Shown one piece after another: positions 35,508 through 44,881 of a DNA stretch of 64,000 nt. The stretch is from Natronobiforma cellulositropha (GTDB taxonomy: Archaea; Halobacteriota; Halobacteria; Halobacteriales; Natrialbaceae): positions 1-64,000 of the forward strand of contig NZ_JANZXN010000010.1 in assembly GCF_025629245.1 (NCBI RefSeq), given 5' to 3'. Made by a program: the position numbers and the translations under genes. The notes below the pieces were generated by a model. It ran no database searches, had not been told where the DNA came from, and was given only the letters and a program-made list of their open reading frames with translations. Position 1 is the first letter of the stretch; the number at the start of each line of letters is the position of its first letter.

Positions 35508-36464
35508 ATGACGACGCTCGGAACGGCGAGCGCGGCCCCCGGCGAACTCGCGACGGGCCGGCTCGAGGTCGGCGAGACTCGAGACGGCAGTCCGTTCGGT
35601 CTCCCCGTCGCCGTGGTGAACGGAGCGGAGCCCGGAGGGACGCTCTACGTGCAGGCGGTGAGTGACGGTGACGAGTTGAACGGCGTCGGGGTGATCCAGC
35701 GCGTCGTCGACGAACTCGATCCGGCGTCGCTCTCCGGGACGATACTGATCGTCGGCATCGTCAACTACCACGCCTTTCAGGTCGCCGAACACCGCAACCC
35801 CATCGACGACACGAAGATGAACCGGGCCTACCCCGGCAACGAACACGGGACCTCGAGCGAGCGCATCGCGCACGCGACGTTCGAGGCGGCCTCCCGTGCG
35901 GACCTCATCCTCGACTTACACCAGGGATCGACCAGCCGGATGATCGACGAGGTTCGCGTCCGCTGTGGGAAGCGCCACCGCCTCCACAGTGAGTGTCTCG
36001 AACTCGCGAAGGTCTTCGGCTGTGGCTACGTCCTCGACCAGAAGGGTCCCGACGGCCAACTCGCTCGTGTCGGACCCGACGAGGGCATTCCAACGATCGA
36101 TCCGGAACTCGGCGGTGCCGTCGGCTGGGACGAGACGAGCATCCAGAAGGGCGTCGATGGCGTCTTCAACGTCCTCGCTCACTACGGCTTTCTCGAGGGG
36201 GAGTCGGACTACAGACCGCAGACGCGCGCCAGCGGTTTCGACCAGTACGGCGCACCCGCCGGCGGGTTCGTCCGCTTCCGGAAGGACCTCGGTGAGCGCG
36301 TTCGCGCCGGTGAGACTCTCTTCGAGGTGACGACCGCCTTCGGCGAGGTGAGAGCGGAGGTGACCGCGGACCACAACGGTATCTTCTGGCGAACCCGGCG
36401 ACTCCCACAGGTCGCCACCGGCGAGTACGTCTGTTCGGTCGGCACCGACGTCGACAGTTACTGA
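35508..36464 (+). CDS. Succinylglutamate desuccinylase/aspartoacylase family protein
   Basis: A 318-residue M14-like zinc hydrolase homologue. The fold landmarks are GTLYVQAVSDGDELNGVGVI, NYHAFQVAEHRNPIDDTKMN, DLILDLHQGST (zinc His) and PTIDPELGGAVGWDE (catalytic Glu). In typical members the first zinc motif is HGDE or HGNE; here the residue at the His position is Asp (SDGDE). Asp can bind zinc, so activity may persist, but the substrate could differ from N-acyl amino acids. TATA-like sequence near 35474 fits a short leader. Confidence 0.88.
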   Translation: MTTLGTASAAPGELATGRLEVGETRDGSPFGLPVAVVNGAEPGGTLYVQAVSDGDELNGVGVIQRVVDELDPASLSGTILIVGIVNYHAFQVAEHRNPIDDTKMNRAYPGNEHGTSSERIAHATFEAASRADLILDLHQGSTSRMIDEVRVRCGKRHRLHSECLELAKVFGCGYVLDQKGPDGQLARVGPDEGIPTIDPELGGAVGWDETSIQKGVDGVFNVLAHYGFLEGESDYRPQTRASGFDQYGAPAGGFVRFRKDLGERVRAGETLFEVTTAFGEVRAEVTADHNGIFWRTRRLPQVATGEYVCSVGTDVDSY

Positions 36465-36529
36465 CCCGGACAGCCAAAACGCCAAGGTGTCTCGCTCACA
36501 AGTCGATACCCACCCGGACGGTATACACT

Positions 36530-37636
36530 ATGCCAACATCTCTCACCTGTCCCGACTGCGGCACCGACTACGACGCCGGCCCGGACGAACCCTGGCGCTG
36601 TGAGTGTGGCCACGCCCTCGAGTTCGCCGAGTCGCCCCACCCGAAGGGGAACCCGCTCCCGATCAGCCAACTCGACACGAGCAACGGTCTCTGGACCTTC
36701 TTCGAGTTCTTGCCGATCGAGCGCCACGTCTCCCTCCACGAGGGGTTCACGCCGCTGGTCAACGCCCCCGAGTGGGGCGCGCAGTTCAAACTCGAGTACG
36801 TCTTTCCGACGGGGTCGTTCAAAGACCGCGGCGCGACGACGACGCTCTCGCGGGCGGTCGAACTCGGCGTCGAGAAGGTGATCGAAGACTCCTCGGGCAA
36901 CGCCGGGGCGTCGATCGCGACCTACGCGGCGCGGGCGGGTCTCGAAGCCGACATCTACGTCCCCTCGACGGTCAAACAGTCGAAGCTGATGGCGATCCAG
37001 CGCGCGGGTGCCAGGCCGGTACGCGTCGACGGCACCCGCGAGGACGTGACGATGGCGTGTATCTCGGCGGTCGAGGCGGGCGAGGGGTGGTACGCCAGTC
37101 ACGCCTGGAACCCGGCCTTCTACGCGGGCACGATGACGTTCGCGTTCGAACTCGCCGCCCAGCGCGGGTGGACCGCACCCGAGACACTCGTGTTGCCGAT
37201 CGGTCACGGCACGCTCTTTCTGGGGGCCTACCGCGGCTTCTCGCTGCTGAACAGAGCCGGTATCGTCGACGGGATGCCCAGGCTGCTCGGCGCGCAGGTC
37301 GCCGGCTACGCCCCCATCGTCACCGCCCTCGGCGGTGAGACCGTCCCCGGCGACGGCGGCGACGATCCCGACATCGCCGACGGCATTCAGATCGCCGAAC
37401 CCGCCCGTGGCACGCAGATCGTCGACGCGCTCACCGAGACCGGTGGCGAGGTCGTCGCCCTCGGCTCCGACCCGATCGAATCCGCGCTCGACCGTCTCCA
37501 CCGCGGTGGCTTCTACGTCGAACCGACCTGTGCCGTCGCTCCCGCCGCTCTCCGACACTTCCGCGAGAGCGGCGTCGTCGACGAGGACGAAGACGTCGTC
37601 GTCCCGCTGACGGGCAGCGGTCTCAAGACGCTGTAG
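36530..37636 (+). CDS. thrC: Threonine synthase (PLP-dependent)
   Basis: A 368-residue protein with an N-terminal zinc ribbon (LTCPDCGTDYDAG, RCECGHALEF) common in archaeal threonine synthases. LHEGFTPLVNAP binds substrate, PTGSFKDRGATTTL holds the PLP lysine, EDSSGNAGASIATYAARAGL and the phosphate-binding loop VLPIGHGTLFLGAYRG follow. It makes threonine from O-phosphohomoserine. Length and motifs match; some haloarchaea have more than one thrC-like gene, so a related PLP lyase role cannot be excluded. Confidence 0.88.
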   Translation: MPTSLTCPDCGTDYDAGPDEPWRCECGHALEFAESPHPKGNPLPISQLDTSNGLWTFFEFLPIERHVSLHEGFTPLVNAPEWGAQFKLEYVFPTGSFKDRGATTTLSRAVELGVEKVIEDSSGNAGASIATYAARAGLEADIYVPSTVKQSKLMAIQRAGARPVRVDGTREDVTMACISAVEAGEGWYASHAWNPAFYAGTMTFAFELAAQRGWTAPETLVLPIGHGTLFLGAYRGFSLLNRAGIVDGMPRLLGAQVAGYAPIVTALGGETVPGDGGDDPDIADGIQIAEPARGTQIVDALTETGGEVVALGSDPIESALDRLHRGGFYVEPTCAVAPAALRHFRESGVVDEDEDVVVPLTGSGLKTL

Positions 37637-37901
37637 CGACTCGAGCGCCGTTCGGACGACTCATCCGTTCGTTCTCGAGCGGGTCGGGCGTCGTTCTCCG
37701 TCTCGGTCTCGCCCTCCTCGAGCGTCGGTCAGAAAAATCCGGTCACGGTCGCACAGGATGGTCGTTCTCACGGCGCGTCCCGACCGGAGGGACCCGCCGC
37801 GGCATCGGTACGCTCGTTGGTTCGGATGGACGTCTCAGCCGGTCGCTCGAGCGCCTCTCGGTGCGCTGAACGAGCGCTGAGCGGTCCCAGCGAGTCGCGT
37901 C
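37637..37901. other. Intergenic region between convergent genes
   Basis: 265 bp between thrC and the GH9 gene; no open frame, RNA or strong hairpin was seen. Confidence 0.6.
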
Positions 37902-40115
37902 TCAGAGCATCTCGAAGAGCGCGACGACGTCGTTGAAGCCGACGTTCCCGCTCCCGCTGAAGTCGAAGTACTCGACGTTGCTCTGGACGACGTCGCCGTT
38001 GTGTTCCTCGAAGAACGTCACGACGTCGTTGAAGCCGAGGTTACCGTCGCCGGTGACGTCCTCGTAGAGACCGTCGCCGGAGAGGTCCTGGGCGTCGTTG
38101 CCGTCGCCGTTGACGTCGAGTCCGGATGGCTCGTCACCGTTGCCCGGGCCGGGGTCGATCGGGTCGACCGTTTCGGGTTCGGGCGTCTCCGTGATCTCGC
38201 CGACGAGTTCGGCGAGCATGAAGAACAGCGGTGCAGTGTAGTTGATCGCCCACTCGTTGGTGGCGTACGAGCAGTGCTCGTCGATGTACGCCATGAGGTG
38301 TTCGGTGTCGGCGTCGATGTGGTCGAGGGTACAGTCACCCTCTCCGACGAGCGAGTCGCTGTTGTGTGGGCCGCCGACGAGCATACCGGGGATGGGGTCG
38401 TCCATCTCCTGGCTCTGGACGATGCGGTCGTGTGGCCGCATGGTGGACTTCTCGCCGTAGCCGGTCACGTAGGAGTAGCCCGTCGCGCTGCGTCCGAGCG
38501 CGTGGTGGAACGGCTCGTGGATGAGGGCGGCACCCTCTTCCTCGTGAATCCAGTGCTCCCAGTCCGCATCGTGGGTCTCGTCGAACATCTCGATCGACCA
38601 GATTCCCTGGATCGCTCGGGAGATGCCGGACTTGAGGTGACCCCAGTAGTAGTCGTAGACGCCGGTCATCCAGCGGTCTGCGTCGCTGTTGCTGTCCTCT
38701 CCGAGGTAGACTTCGGTGGCCCAGAAGGGGCCGTTGAGCCCTTCGGCTGCGGTCCCTTCGTCGTCGTGGGCTGTCCCCTTCAGGTCGCCGTCGGCCCAGA
38801 AGTAGGCGTAGTGGCCGAGACCGACCGGATTGTTCCAGTCGATCGGGACGGCGATGTCGCCGGGGAGGTCGTCGACGACGCCGCCGTCACCCGAGAAGCC
38901 GAGATCGGTGTTCTGAATCCACTGGTCGTAGGAGGAGTCGCCGGTCGTCCGCAGCAACTCGGCGGCCGCCCAGAACCGGTCCGGTTCGTCGAAGCCGGCG
39001 CGGCCGTAGCCACCGGAACCGTCGTCCTGTCCATCGGACATCTCCCAGACCAGATCCGGGTTGTCCTCGAGCCACGCCCAGGCGTCCTCGGCGCACTCGA
39101 GCATCTCGGCGGCGAAGGCGGGGTCGTGGTCCTCGTAGACACGCGCGGCCATCGCCATCGCTCCGCAGGCCATCGCCGTCCCGGCCGAGGAGGTGCCGAA
39201 GACGTAGCGATCGCGGTCGTCGTCCTCCGGCGCTTCCTCCATTCCCGGCCAGTCTTTAGCCGCGAGTTTGTAGAACAGCGAGCCGTTGGGTCGCTGCATC
39301 TGCTCGAGGAACTTCAGCGCCTCCTTACATTCGACTAAGACGTCGGGCATCGTGCCGAGTTCGGGATCGTCGACGGTGTCGTCGACGTAGAACTGACCCA
39401 CGTGGAACGCCTCCGGGTTGCGTTCGTAGGCGAGCAGCATCTGGGCGACGGTGATGCCGGTCGGGTTGACGTACTTGCCGTAGTCACCCGCGTCGTACCA
39501 GCCGTTGGGGACGCTGATCGTGTCACCAGCCTCGTAGTCCTCGAGCCAGTCGCCGATCGGTTCGGCGACGATCGCTTCTTCGTCCTGGGTGTGGCCCGGG
39601 CCGATGTGCAGACCTGTGTAGGGGTCCTCGATTCGGGTGTTCGAGCGTTTGAGCGTGTAGAGACGGCCGACGTCGCGCAGCAGCGGCGCGTAGATCTCGC
39701 TCGCGTCGCCGATCTGGAACGGGTGCGACTCCTCGTCGCCGACGACGACCTTGTACTCGCCCGGCTGGTCGAAGTCCGAGAAGTCCGCCCACTTCAGCGT
39801 CTGGGTCGTCCCCGCCTCGTCCTGTAGCTCCGCCGAGAGGCTGCCCTGATCTACCGAGGCACCGGTGTCGGCGTCGACGATCTCGAACGAGGAGACGCTC
39901 GAGACGTCCATCGCCTGCGAGGTCGCGATCGCGATCTTCGTCCCCCCGGTCGGGTAGCCGACCTGGTTGACCCGCACGCCGCGGTAGTCGCCGTCGTCGT
40001 GGGCGGCGAGACCTGTCCCCGCCATCGGTCCGCCGAGAGCAGCCAGCGCGGCAGCCCCCCCGAGACCCTTCAAAACGCTTCGTCGTTGCACCATCGAATC
40101 GTTTGATCGATCCAT
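37902..40115 (-). CDS. Secreted GH9 endoglucanase with dockerin-like tail
   Basis: A 737-residue protein. Start at 40115 (MDRSNDSMVQRRSVLKGLGG): TATA-like AGTTTTATCG lies about 30 bp upstream. QRRSVLKGLGGAAALAALGG is a twin-arginine signal, so it is exported folded. After an Ig-like CelD_N domain (VRVNQVGYPTGGTKIAIATS) comes the GH9 barrel: NGWYDAGDYGKYVNPTG with catalytic Asp pair D208/D211, GYSYVTGYGEKSTMRPHDR, and TNEWAINYTAPLF with proton donor E621. The last 70 residues hold two Ca-loop repeats (DVTGDGNLGFNDVVTFFEEH, FSGSGNVGFNDVVALFE), a type-I dockerin-like module. It should cut cellulose or other beta-1,4-glucans. No cohesin or further glycosidase is nearby. Confidence 0.93.
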   Translation of the reverse strand: MDRSNDSMVQRRSVLKGLGGAAALAALGGPMAGTGLAAHDDGDYRGVRVNQVGYPTGGTKIAIATSQAMDVSSVSSFEIVDADTGASVDQGSLSAELQDEAGTTQTLKWADFSDFDQPGEYKVVVGDEESHPFQIGDASEIYAPLLRDVGRLYTLKRSNTRIEDPYTGLHIGPGHTQDEEAIVAEPIGDWLEDYEAGDTISVPNGWYDAGDYGKYVNPTGITVAQMLLAYERNPEAFHVGQFYVDDTVDDPELGTMPDVLVECKEALKFLEQMQRPNGSLFYKLAAKDWPGMEEAPEDDDRDRYVFGTSSAGTAMACGAMAMAARVYEDHDPAFAAEMLECAEDAWAWLEDNPDLVWEMSDGQDDGSGGYGRAGFDEPDRFWAAAELLRTTGDSSYDQWIQNTDLGFSGDGGVVDDLPGDIAVPIDWNNPVGLGHYAYFWADGDLKGTAHDDEGTAAEGLNGPFWATEVYLGEDSNSDADRWMTGVYDYYWGHLKSGISRAIQGIWSIEMFDETHDADWEHWIHEEEGAALIHEPFHHALGRSATGYSYVTGYGEKSTMRPHDRIVQSQEMDDPIPGMLVGGPHNSDSLVGEGDCTLDHIDADTEHLMAYIDEHCSYATNEWAINYTAPLFFMLAELVGEITETPEPETVDPIDPGPGNGDEPSGLDVNGDGNDAQDLSGDGLYEDVTGDGNLGFNDVVTFFEEHNGDVVQSNVEYFDFSGSGNVGFNDVVALFEML

Positions 40116-40141
40116 ACAAACATTTAGTTGAATTTTACATC

Positions 40142-40149
40142 GATAAAAC
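40142..40149 (-). promoter_or_regulatory. TATA box of the GH9 gene
   Basis: AGTTTTATCG on the minus strand, about 30 bp before the ATG at 40115; it supports that start over later Met codons. Confidence 0.5.
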
Positions 40150-40278
40150 TTTCCCTCTAAATACACTGAAAATTGATAGAGTGCCAAGGTGTCACACGTC
40201 GGTCGGTCGCGTGCGAGCCGACTGCGCACCGAGTGAAACCCGACATTCCTTTACTCTCGCCCTGAATACGACCACAGC

Positions 40279-42048
40279 ATGTTCCTCTCGCTCCGGACGG
40301 AGGTCGAAGCCGCCTTGCGCGACGCACTCGAGGCGCGCTCGTTTCCGACCGACGACCTCGGCATCGAAGAACCGCCCGAAGACGTCGAGAGCGTCCTCGC
40401 CTCGAGCGTCGCGTTCCGACTGGCGGGTGTGGCCGGTGCGCCGCCGCCGCAGGTGGCGAGCCAGCTCGCAGCCGAACTCGACGCTGACGGCCTGACCTAC
40501 GTCTCACGCGTCGAGACTCAGGGACCGTACCTGAACTTCCTCCCGAGCGAGACCTACTTCGCCGAGACGCTCGCCGCCGGAACTAACCCGACCTACGGCT
40601 CGCTCACCGACCGCGGCGAGTCCGTCGTCGTCGAACACACCAGTGCGAACCCCACGGGACCGGTCCACGTCGGCCGCGCGCGCAACCCCATCATCGGCGA
40701 CGCCGTCGCGAACCTCCTCGAGTACGCGGGCTACGACGTCTCTAGACACTACTACGTCAACGACGCGGGCCGACAGATGGCGGTGTTCACCTGGGCCTAC
40801 GAGACGTTCGACGCCGCGGATCTCGAAACCGACCCCGCACGCGAGCGCGTCGAATACGACCTCGTGCGTTACTACCGCAAGGGTAACGAGTTCCTCGAGA
40901 ACGCCGACGAGGCGGCGGTCGCCGAGGCCGAAGCCGAGATCGACGCGATCATGCAGGGGCTCGAGGCGGGCGACGAGGAGACCTACGAGCGCGTCAGCGA
41001 GGTGGTCGACCAGGTCCTCGGCGGCATGAAAGACTGCCTCGCCCGCTTGCCCGCCGAGTTCGACGAGTTCGTCAAAGAGACCCGATTCATGTTCGATGGC
41101 TCGACCGCCGACCTCGTCGACCGGCTCGAGAACCTCGACGAAGCCGTCTACGAGGAGGACGCCTGGCAGCTCGACCTCTCCGCTCACGGCATCGAGAAGA
41201 ACCTCGTCTTCCTGCGCTCTGACGGCACCTCGCTCTATCCGACGCGCGATCTCGCCCACCACGAGTGGAAACTCGACGAGTACGACCGCGCGGTCACCGT
41301 CCTCGGCGAGGACCACAACCTCCAGGCCGAACAGCTTCGAACCACGCTCGAACTGCTCGGCGCGGAGACCGACCGCCTCCGTCAGGTGCTCTACTCCTAC
41401 GTCAACCTCCCGGAGGGGAAGATGTCCACCCGCCGCGGCACCGGCGTCGACTTAGACGACCTCCTCGACGAGGCCATCTCGCGTGCGCGCGACGAGGTCG
41501 AATCGAGACTCGACGGCCGCATCCGCGACGACGACCTAGGCGACGAGGACGTCGAGCGTATCGCCCACCAGGTCGGCATCGGTGCCGTCCGCTACGACAT
41601 CGTCTCGAAACAGCCGACCAAAGCCATCACCTTCGAGTGGGACCACGCCCTCGACTTCGAGGCCCAGTCCGCCCCCTACGTCCAGTACGTCCACGCGCGT
41701 ACGTGTGGGATTCTCGAGGAGTCCGGGATCGGTGTCGACGGCGACGTCGAGGCGGACGTCGACGCCTCGCTGCTCGAGACCGACGCCGAACGGGACCTCC
41801 TCGAGACTATCGCCCGCTTCCCCGCGGTCGTCGAGGAGGCCGCAGACGACCTCGAACCCCACCAAATTGCGACCTACACCCGCGAGTTCGCCGAGTCGTT
41901 CAACACCTTCTACCGCGAGTGTCCGGTGCTCGCAGACCGTGTCGACGCCGAGGTTCGCGAGGCCCGACTCGCGCTGGTGGCCGCCTCGAGACACACCGTC
42001 TCGAACGCGCTCTCGATCCTCGGGGTGGCTGCGCCGCGCTCGATGTAG
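40279..42048 (+). CDS. argS: Arginyl-tRNA synthetase
   Basis: A 589-residue class I synthetase charging tRNA-Arg. [20 protein letters not shown] holds the HIGH-type motif (HVGR) and [20 protein letters not shown] the KMSKS-type loop (KMSTR). The N-terminal Add1 domain and C-terminal DALR anticodon domain ([20 protein letters not shown] to the end) are in place. Normal length. Monocistronic. Confidence 0.97.
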   Translation: MFLSLRTEVEAALRDALEARSFPTDDLGIEEPPEDVESVLASSVAFRLAGVAGAPPPQVASQLAAELDADGLTYVSRVETQGPYLNFLPSETYFAETLAAGTNPTYGSLTDRGESVVVEHTSANPTGPVHVGRARNPIIGDAVANLLEYAGYDVSRHYYVNDAGRQMAVFTWAYETFDAADLETDPARERVEYDLVRYYRKGNEFLENADEAAVAEAEAEIDAIMQGLEAGDEETYERVSEVVDQVLGGMKDCLARLPAEFDEFVKETRFMFDGSTADLVDRLENLDEAVYEEDAWQLDLSAHGIEKNLVFLRSDGTSLYPTRDLAHHEWKLDEYDRAVTVLGEDHNLQAEQLRTTLELLGAETDRLRQVLYSYVNLPEGKMSTRRGTGVDLDDLLDEAISRARDEVESRLDGRIRDDDLGDEDVERIAHQVGIGAVRYDIVSKQPTKAITFEWDHALDFEAQSAPYVQYVHARTCGILEESGIGVDGDVEADVDASLLETDAERDLLETIARFPAVVEEAADDLEPHQIATYTREFAESFNTFYRECPVLADRVDAEVREARLALVAASRHTVSNALSILGVAAPRSM

Positions 42049-42151
42049 CTCTTTAACGTACGCGTCGGATCCTCCCGAACACAATACCTATCTTTCATTT
42101 CAAACCGTGAATGGTATTTATGTATGAATGCATGGCATACTCGAGCGACCT

Positions 42152-42511
42152 ATGACTGAATCTGAGAGACAGTCCCTGTCGCGGAGAGCGGTGCTACGAA
42201 AGACTACCATGGCGGGTGCAGTTGTTCTCGGTAGCGCGACCGCGGCGTCGGCGACCGTCACCGCATCGGAGATCGAGTTGTACGACACCGTCGAGGTCAC
42301 TCCATCCTCGACGATGACGTTCCGACAATGCTGTACTGCTGACATCTCTTGTCAGAGCGACTGGAGACGAGGAGGTGAGCGCGGAACCGTCGTCGAGCAG
42401 TGCAGTCCCAACGGATCTGATACGTTTTTCGGGGTACTCTGGTTCGACTCCGACCCGTCGCAGGACCCGGTTTCTTACGTCGACGAAGCCAACATCGAAC
42501 CCGTTTCCTGA
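42152..42511 (+). CDS. Small secreted Cys-containing protein (119 aa)
   Basis: Start at 42152 (MTESERQSLSRRAVLRKTTM) is chosen because TATTTATG at 42114-42121 lies about 30 bp before it. SRRAVLRKTTMAGAVVLGSA is a twin-arginine-like signal with A-S-A cleavage context. The mature part, about 90 residues, has five Cys (RQCCTADISCQSDWRR, VVEQCSP) and a beta-rich end (GVLWFDSDPSQDPVSYVDEA). Not recognised. Small exported Cys-rich proteins may bind metal or form disulphides outside the cell. Confidence 0.75.
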   Translation: MTESERQSLSRRAVLRKTTMAGAVVLGSATAASATVTASEIELYDTVEVTPSSTMTFRQCCTADISCQSDWRRGGERGTVVEQCSPNGSDTFFGVLWFDSDPSQDPVSYVDEANIEPVS

Positions 42512-42545
42512 CCACCAGAGCGCATCCCGTTTTCACCGAACACCG

Positions 42546-43409
42546 TCACCGCGGATCCGATTCTGCCTCGGTGATCGCACTCGAGACGTCGTCGTGTGAG
42601 GCGGTATTCGATCCGTCGGCGTCACGTTCGCCTCCGGTGTCACTGCCGCCGTCGGTCGCCTCGTTTCCGTCGGTCGGGCGCTGTTTCGGTGCCGGAACGT
42701 CCAGGTCTCCGACCTCGACGGCCAGCCGTCGGAAGGCGATCGAGGCCGGACTGTGGGGCTTGTGGACGACGAGCGGCGTTCCCGCGTAGACGCTCTCTCT
42801 GACGGCCGGATCGTCCGGGATCGTCGTGATGAGCGGCACGTCGAGCTGCGAGGCGATCTCGTCGTAGGGGACGTCCCCTTCGGGCCGGGTGCGCGTGATG
42901 ACGAGTCCCTCGACGGTCCCGCCCGCCCGGTCGGTGAGCTCGAGGGTTTTCTTCGCGTCGTGGACTGCCGCTGGTTCGGGCGTCGTCACCAGGAGGACGG
43001 CGTCTGCGAGACCGAGCGGGAGGACGGTCTCGTGGCTGACGCCCGCACCGACGTCGATGAAGACGAACTCGGCCTGCTCGCGCAGCCTCGAGACGACGTC
43101 ACCGAGACCCTCCGGTGAGGTCTCGGCGTAGCCGTCGAGGCTGGTCCCGCTCGGGACGACGACGATATTCTCTGCGAGTCTGTGCGTCGCGTCCTCGACG
43201 GACGCGGTTCCTGCCAGTACGTCGTGAAGCGTCGCCGAGTCGCTGTCGAGGCTGAGGAACCCCGCGAGGTTCGCCATGCCGATGTCGGCATCGACGATGG
43301 CGACGCGCTTGCCTGCCTGCGCGAGCGCCGTCCCGAGGTTCACCGTCGTCGTCGTCTTCCCGACGCCGCCTTTTCCGCTCGCGATGGCGTACACCGTCTG
43401 TTCGGACAT
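42546..43409 (-). CDS. minD: MinD/ParA-type ATPase
   Basis: A 287-residue protein from MSEQTVYAIASGKGGVGKTT, a deviant Walker A loop with signature lysine. AIVDADIGMANLAGFLSL is the A' region and FVFIDVGAGVSHETVLPLGL the Walker B region. An acidic disordered tail of about 50 residues (PAPKQRPTDGNEATDGGSDT onward) replaces the usual amphipathic membrane helix. MinD-like ATPases position surface or cell-division structures; haloarchaea have several paralogues and this one cannot be assigned to a process. Divergent from prf1. Confidence 0.9.
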   Translation of the reverse strand: MSEQTVYAIASGKGGVGKTTTTVNLGTALAQAGKRVAIVDADIGMANLAGFLSLDSDSATLHDVLAGTASVEDATHRLAENIVVVPSGTSLDGYAETSPEGLGDVVSRLREQAEFVFIDVGAGVSHETVLPLGLADAVLLVTTPEPAAVHDAKKTLELTDRAGGTVEGLVITRTRPEGDVPYDEIASQLDVPLITTIPDDPAVRESVYAGTPLVVHKPHSPASIAFRRLAVEVGDLDVPAPKQRPTDGNEATDGGSDTGGERDADGSNTASHDDVSSAITEAESDPR

Positions 43410-43553
43410 GTGGTCGTTAACCCCACCAAGTAGCGGAACCACCTTAAATCGTCTCGTCCACTCAGTCACCGATAGGGTTCGCAGCCGTCGCCAGTCTCGC
43501 CGCGGTCGTGCGTGTCAAAGGATACTTACCCGCGGCCCCGTTTTGTACGGTCG

Positions 43554-44813
43554 ATGAGTCAGGAGGGCGAACAGGACCAGTCCGACCGGAAGAAGTACGA
43601 GTTCCGGAAGGTGATAGAGGACCTCAAGAACTTCGAGGGCTCGGGGACACAACTCGTCACGATCTACATCCCCGAGGACCGCCAGATCAGCGACGTCGTC
43701 GCCCACGTCACGCAGGAACACTCCGAGGCGGCGAACATCAAGTCGAAAGCGACGCGGACGAACGTTCAGGACGCCCTCACCAGCATCAAAGACCGGCTGC
43801 GCTACTACGACACCTACCCGCCCGACAACGGGATGGTGATCTTCTCCGGTGCCGTCGACTCCGGCGGCGGCCAGACCGACATGGTCACGAAGGTCTTAGA
43901 GGCCCCTCCACAGCCCGTCGAGTCCTTCCGCTACCACTGTGATTCGAACTTCCTGACCGGCCCGCTCGAGGACATGCTCACCGACAAGGGCCTCTACGGC
44001 CTGGTCGTCCTCGACCGCCGTGAGGCCAACGTCGGCTGGCTCAAGGGCAAACGGATCGAACCCGTCAAGTCCGCCTCGTCGCTCGTCCCCGGCAAGCAGC
44101 GCAAAGGTGGTCAGTCCGCCCAGCGATTCGCCCGCCTCCGACTCGAGGCCATCGACAACTTCTACCAGGAGGTCGCGGGGATGGCCAACGACCTGTTCGT
44201 CCCCAAGCGCCACGACCTGGAAGGTGTCCTCGTCGGCGGTCCCTCCCCGACGAAAGACGAGTTCCTGGATGGCGACTACCTCCACCACGAGATTCAGGAC
44301 AAGGTCCTCGGCAAGTTCGACGTCGCCTACACCGACGAGTCCGGCCTGCGCAACCTCGTCGACAACGCCCAGGACGCCCTCGCCGACGCCGAAGTCGTCA
44401 AGGACAAACGCCAGATGGAGGAGTTCTTCAAACAGCTCCACGCCGGCGAGCGCGCCACCTACGGCTTCGACCAGACGCGAACCAACCTCGTCATGGGATC
44501 GGTCGACAGACTCCTGATCAGCGAGGACCTCCGGAAAGACGTCGTCACCTACGACTGTGCGGAGTGTGGCAACACCGACCGCGAACTGCTCGACCGGCGC
44601 AAGGCCACGCCCGAGCACACCTGCAGCGAGTGTGGCGCAACCGTCAGCGCTGGCGAGGACGACCGCGACGATGCCATCGACCACCTGATGGAGATCGCCG
44701 ACCAGCGCGGCACCGAGACGAAGTTCATCTCGACGGACTTCGAGAAGGGCGAACAGCTCTACAACGCATTCGGCGGCGTCGCGGGCATCCTCCGCTACAG
44801 TACCGGCGTCTAG
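43554..44813 (+). CDS. prf1: Peptide chain release factor aRF1
   Basis: A 419-residue protein releasing completed peptides at all three stop codons. NIKSKATRT is the stop-decoding loop and GKQRKGGQSAQRFAR the GGQ catalytic loop. The C-terminal domain keeps a zinc ribbon (YDCAECGNTD, HTCSECGATV). Start at 43554 (MSQEGEQDQSDRKKYEFRKV), about 30 bp after GATACTTAC. Length fits the family. Confidence 0.97.
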   Translation: MSQEGEQDQSDRKKYEFRKVIEDLKNFEGSGTQLVTIYIPEDRQISDVVAHVTQEHSEAANIKSKATRTNVQDALTSIKDRLRYYDTYPPDNGMVIFSGAVDSGGGQTDMVTKVLEAPPQPVESFRYHCDSNFLTGPLEDMLTDKGLYGLVVLDRREANVGWLKGKRIEPVKSASSLVPGKQRKGGQSAQRFARLRLEAIDNFYQEVAGMANDLFVPKRHDLEGVLVGGPSPTKDEFLDGDYLHHEIQDKVLGKFDVAYTDESGLRNLVDNAQDALADAEVVKDKRQMEEFFKQLHAGERATYGFDQTRTNLVMGSVDRLLISEDLRKDVVTYDCAECGNTDRELLDRRKATPEHTCSECGATVSAGEDDRDDAIDHLMEIADQRGTETKFISTDFEKGEQLYNAFGGVAGILRYSTGV

Positions 44814-44881
44814 GGTCTCCTCGGTCTCGACACCGAGATATTTTTAGCGTTCCAATATATACAGTGTATTGACGAGTCGAG

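Noticed and set aside
33999-35873. Longer start of the MFS gene
   Set aside because: It would cover the aspartoacylase-like gene in antisense; the ATG at 35378 gives a normal protein.
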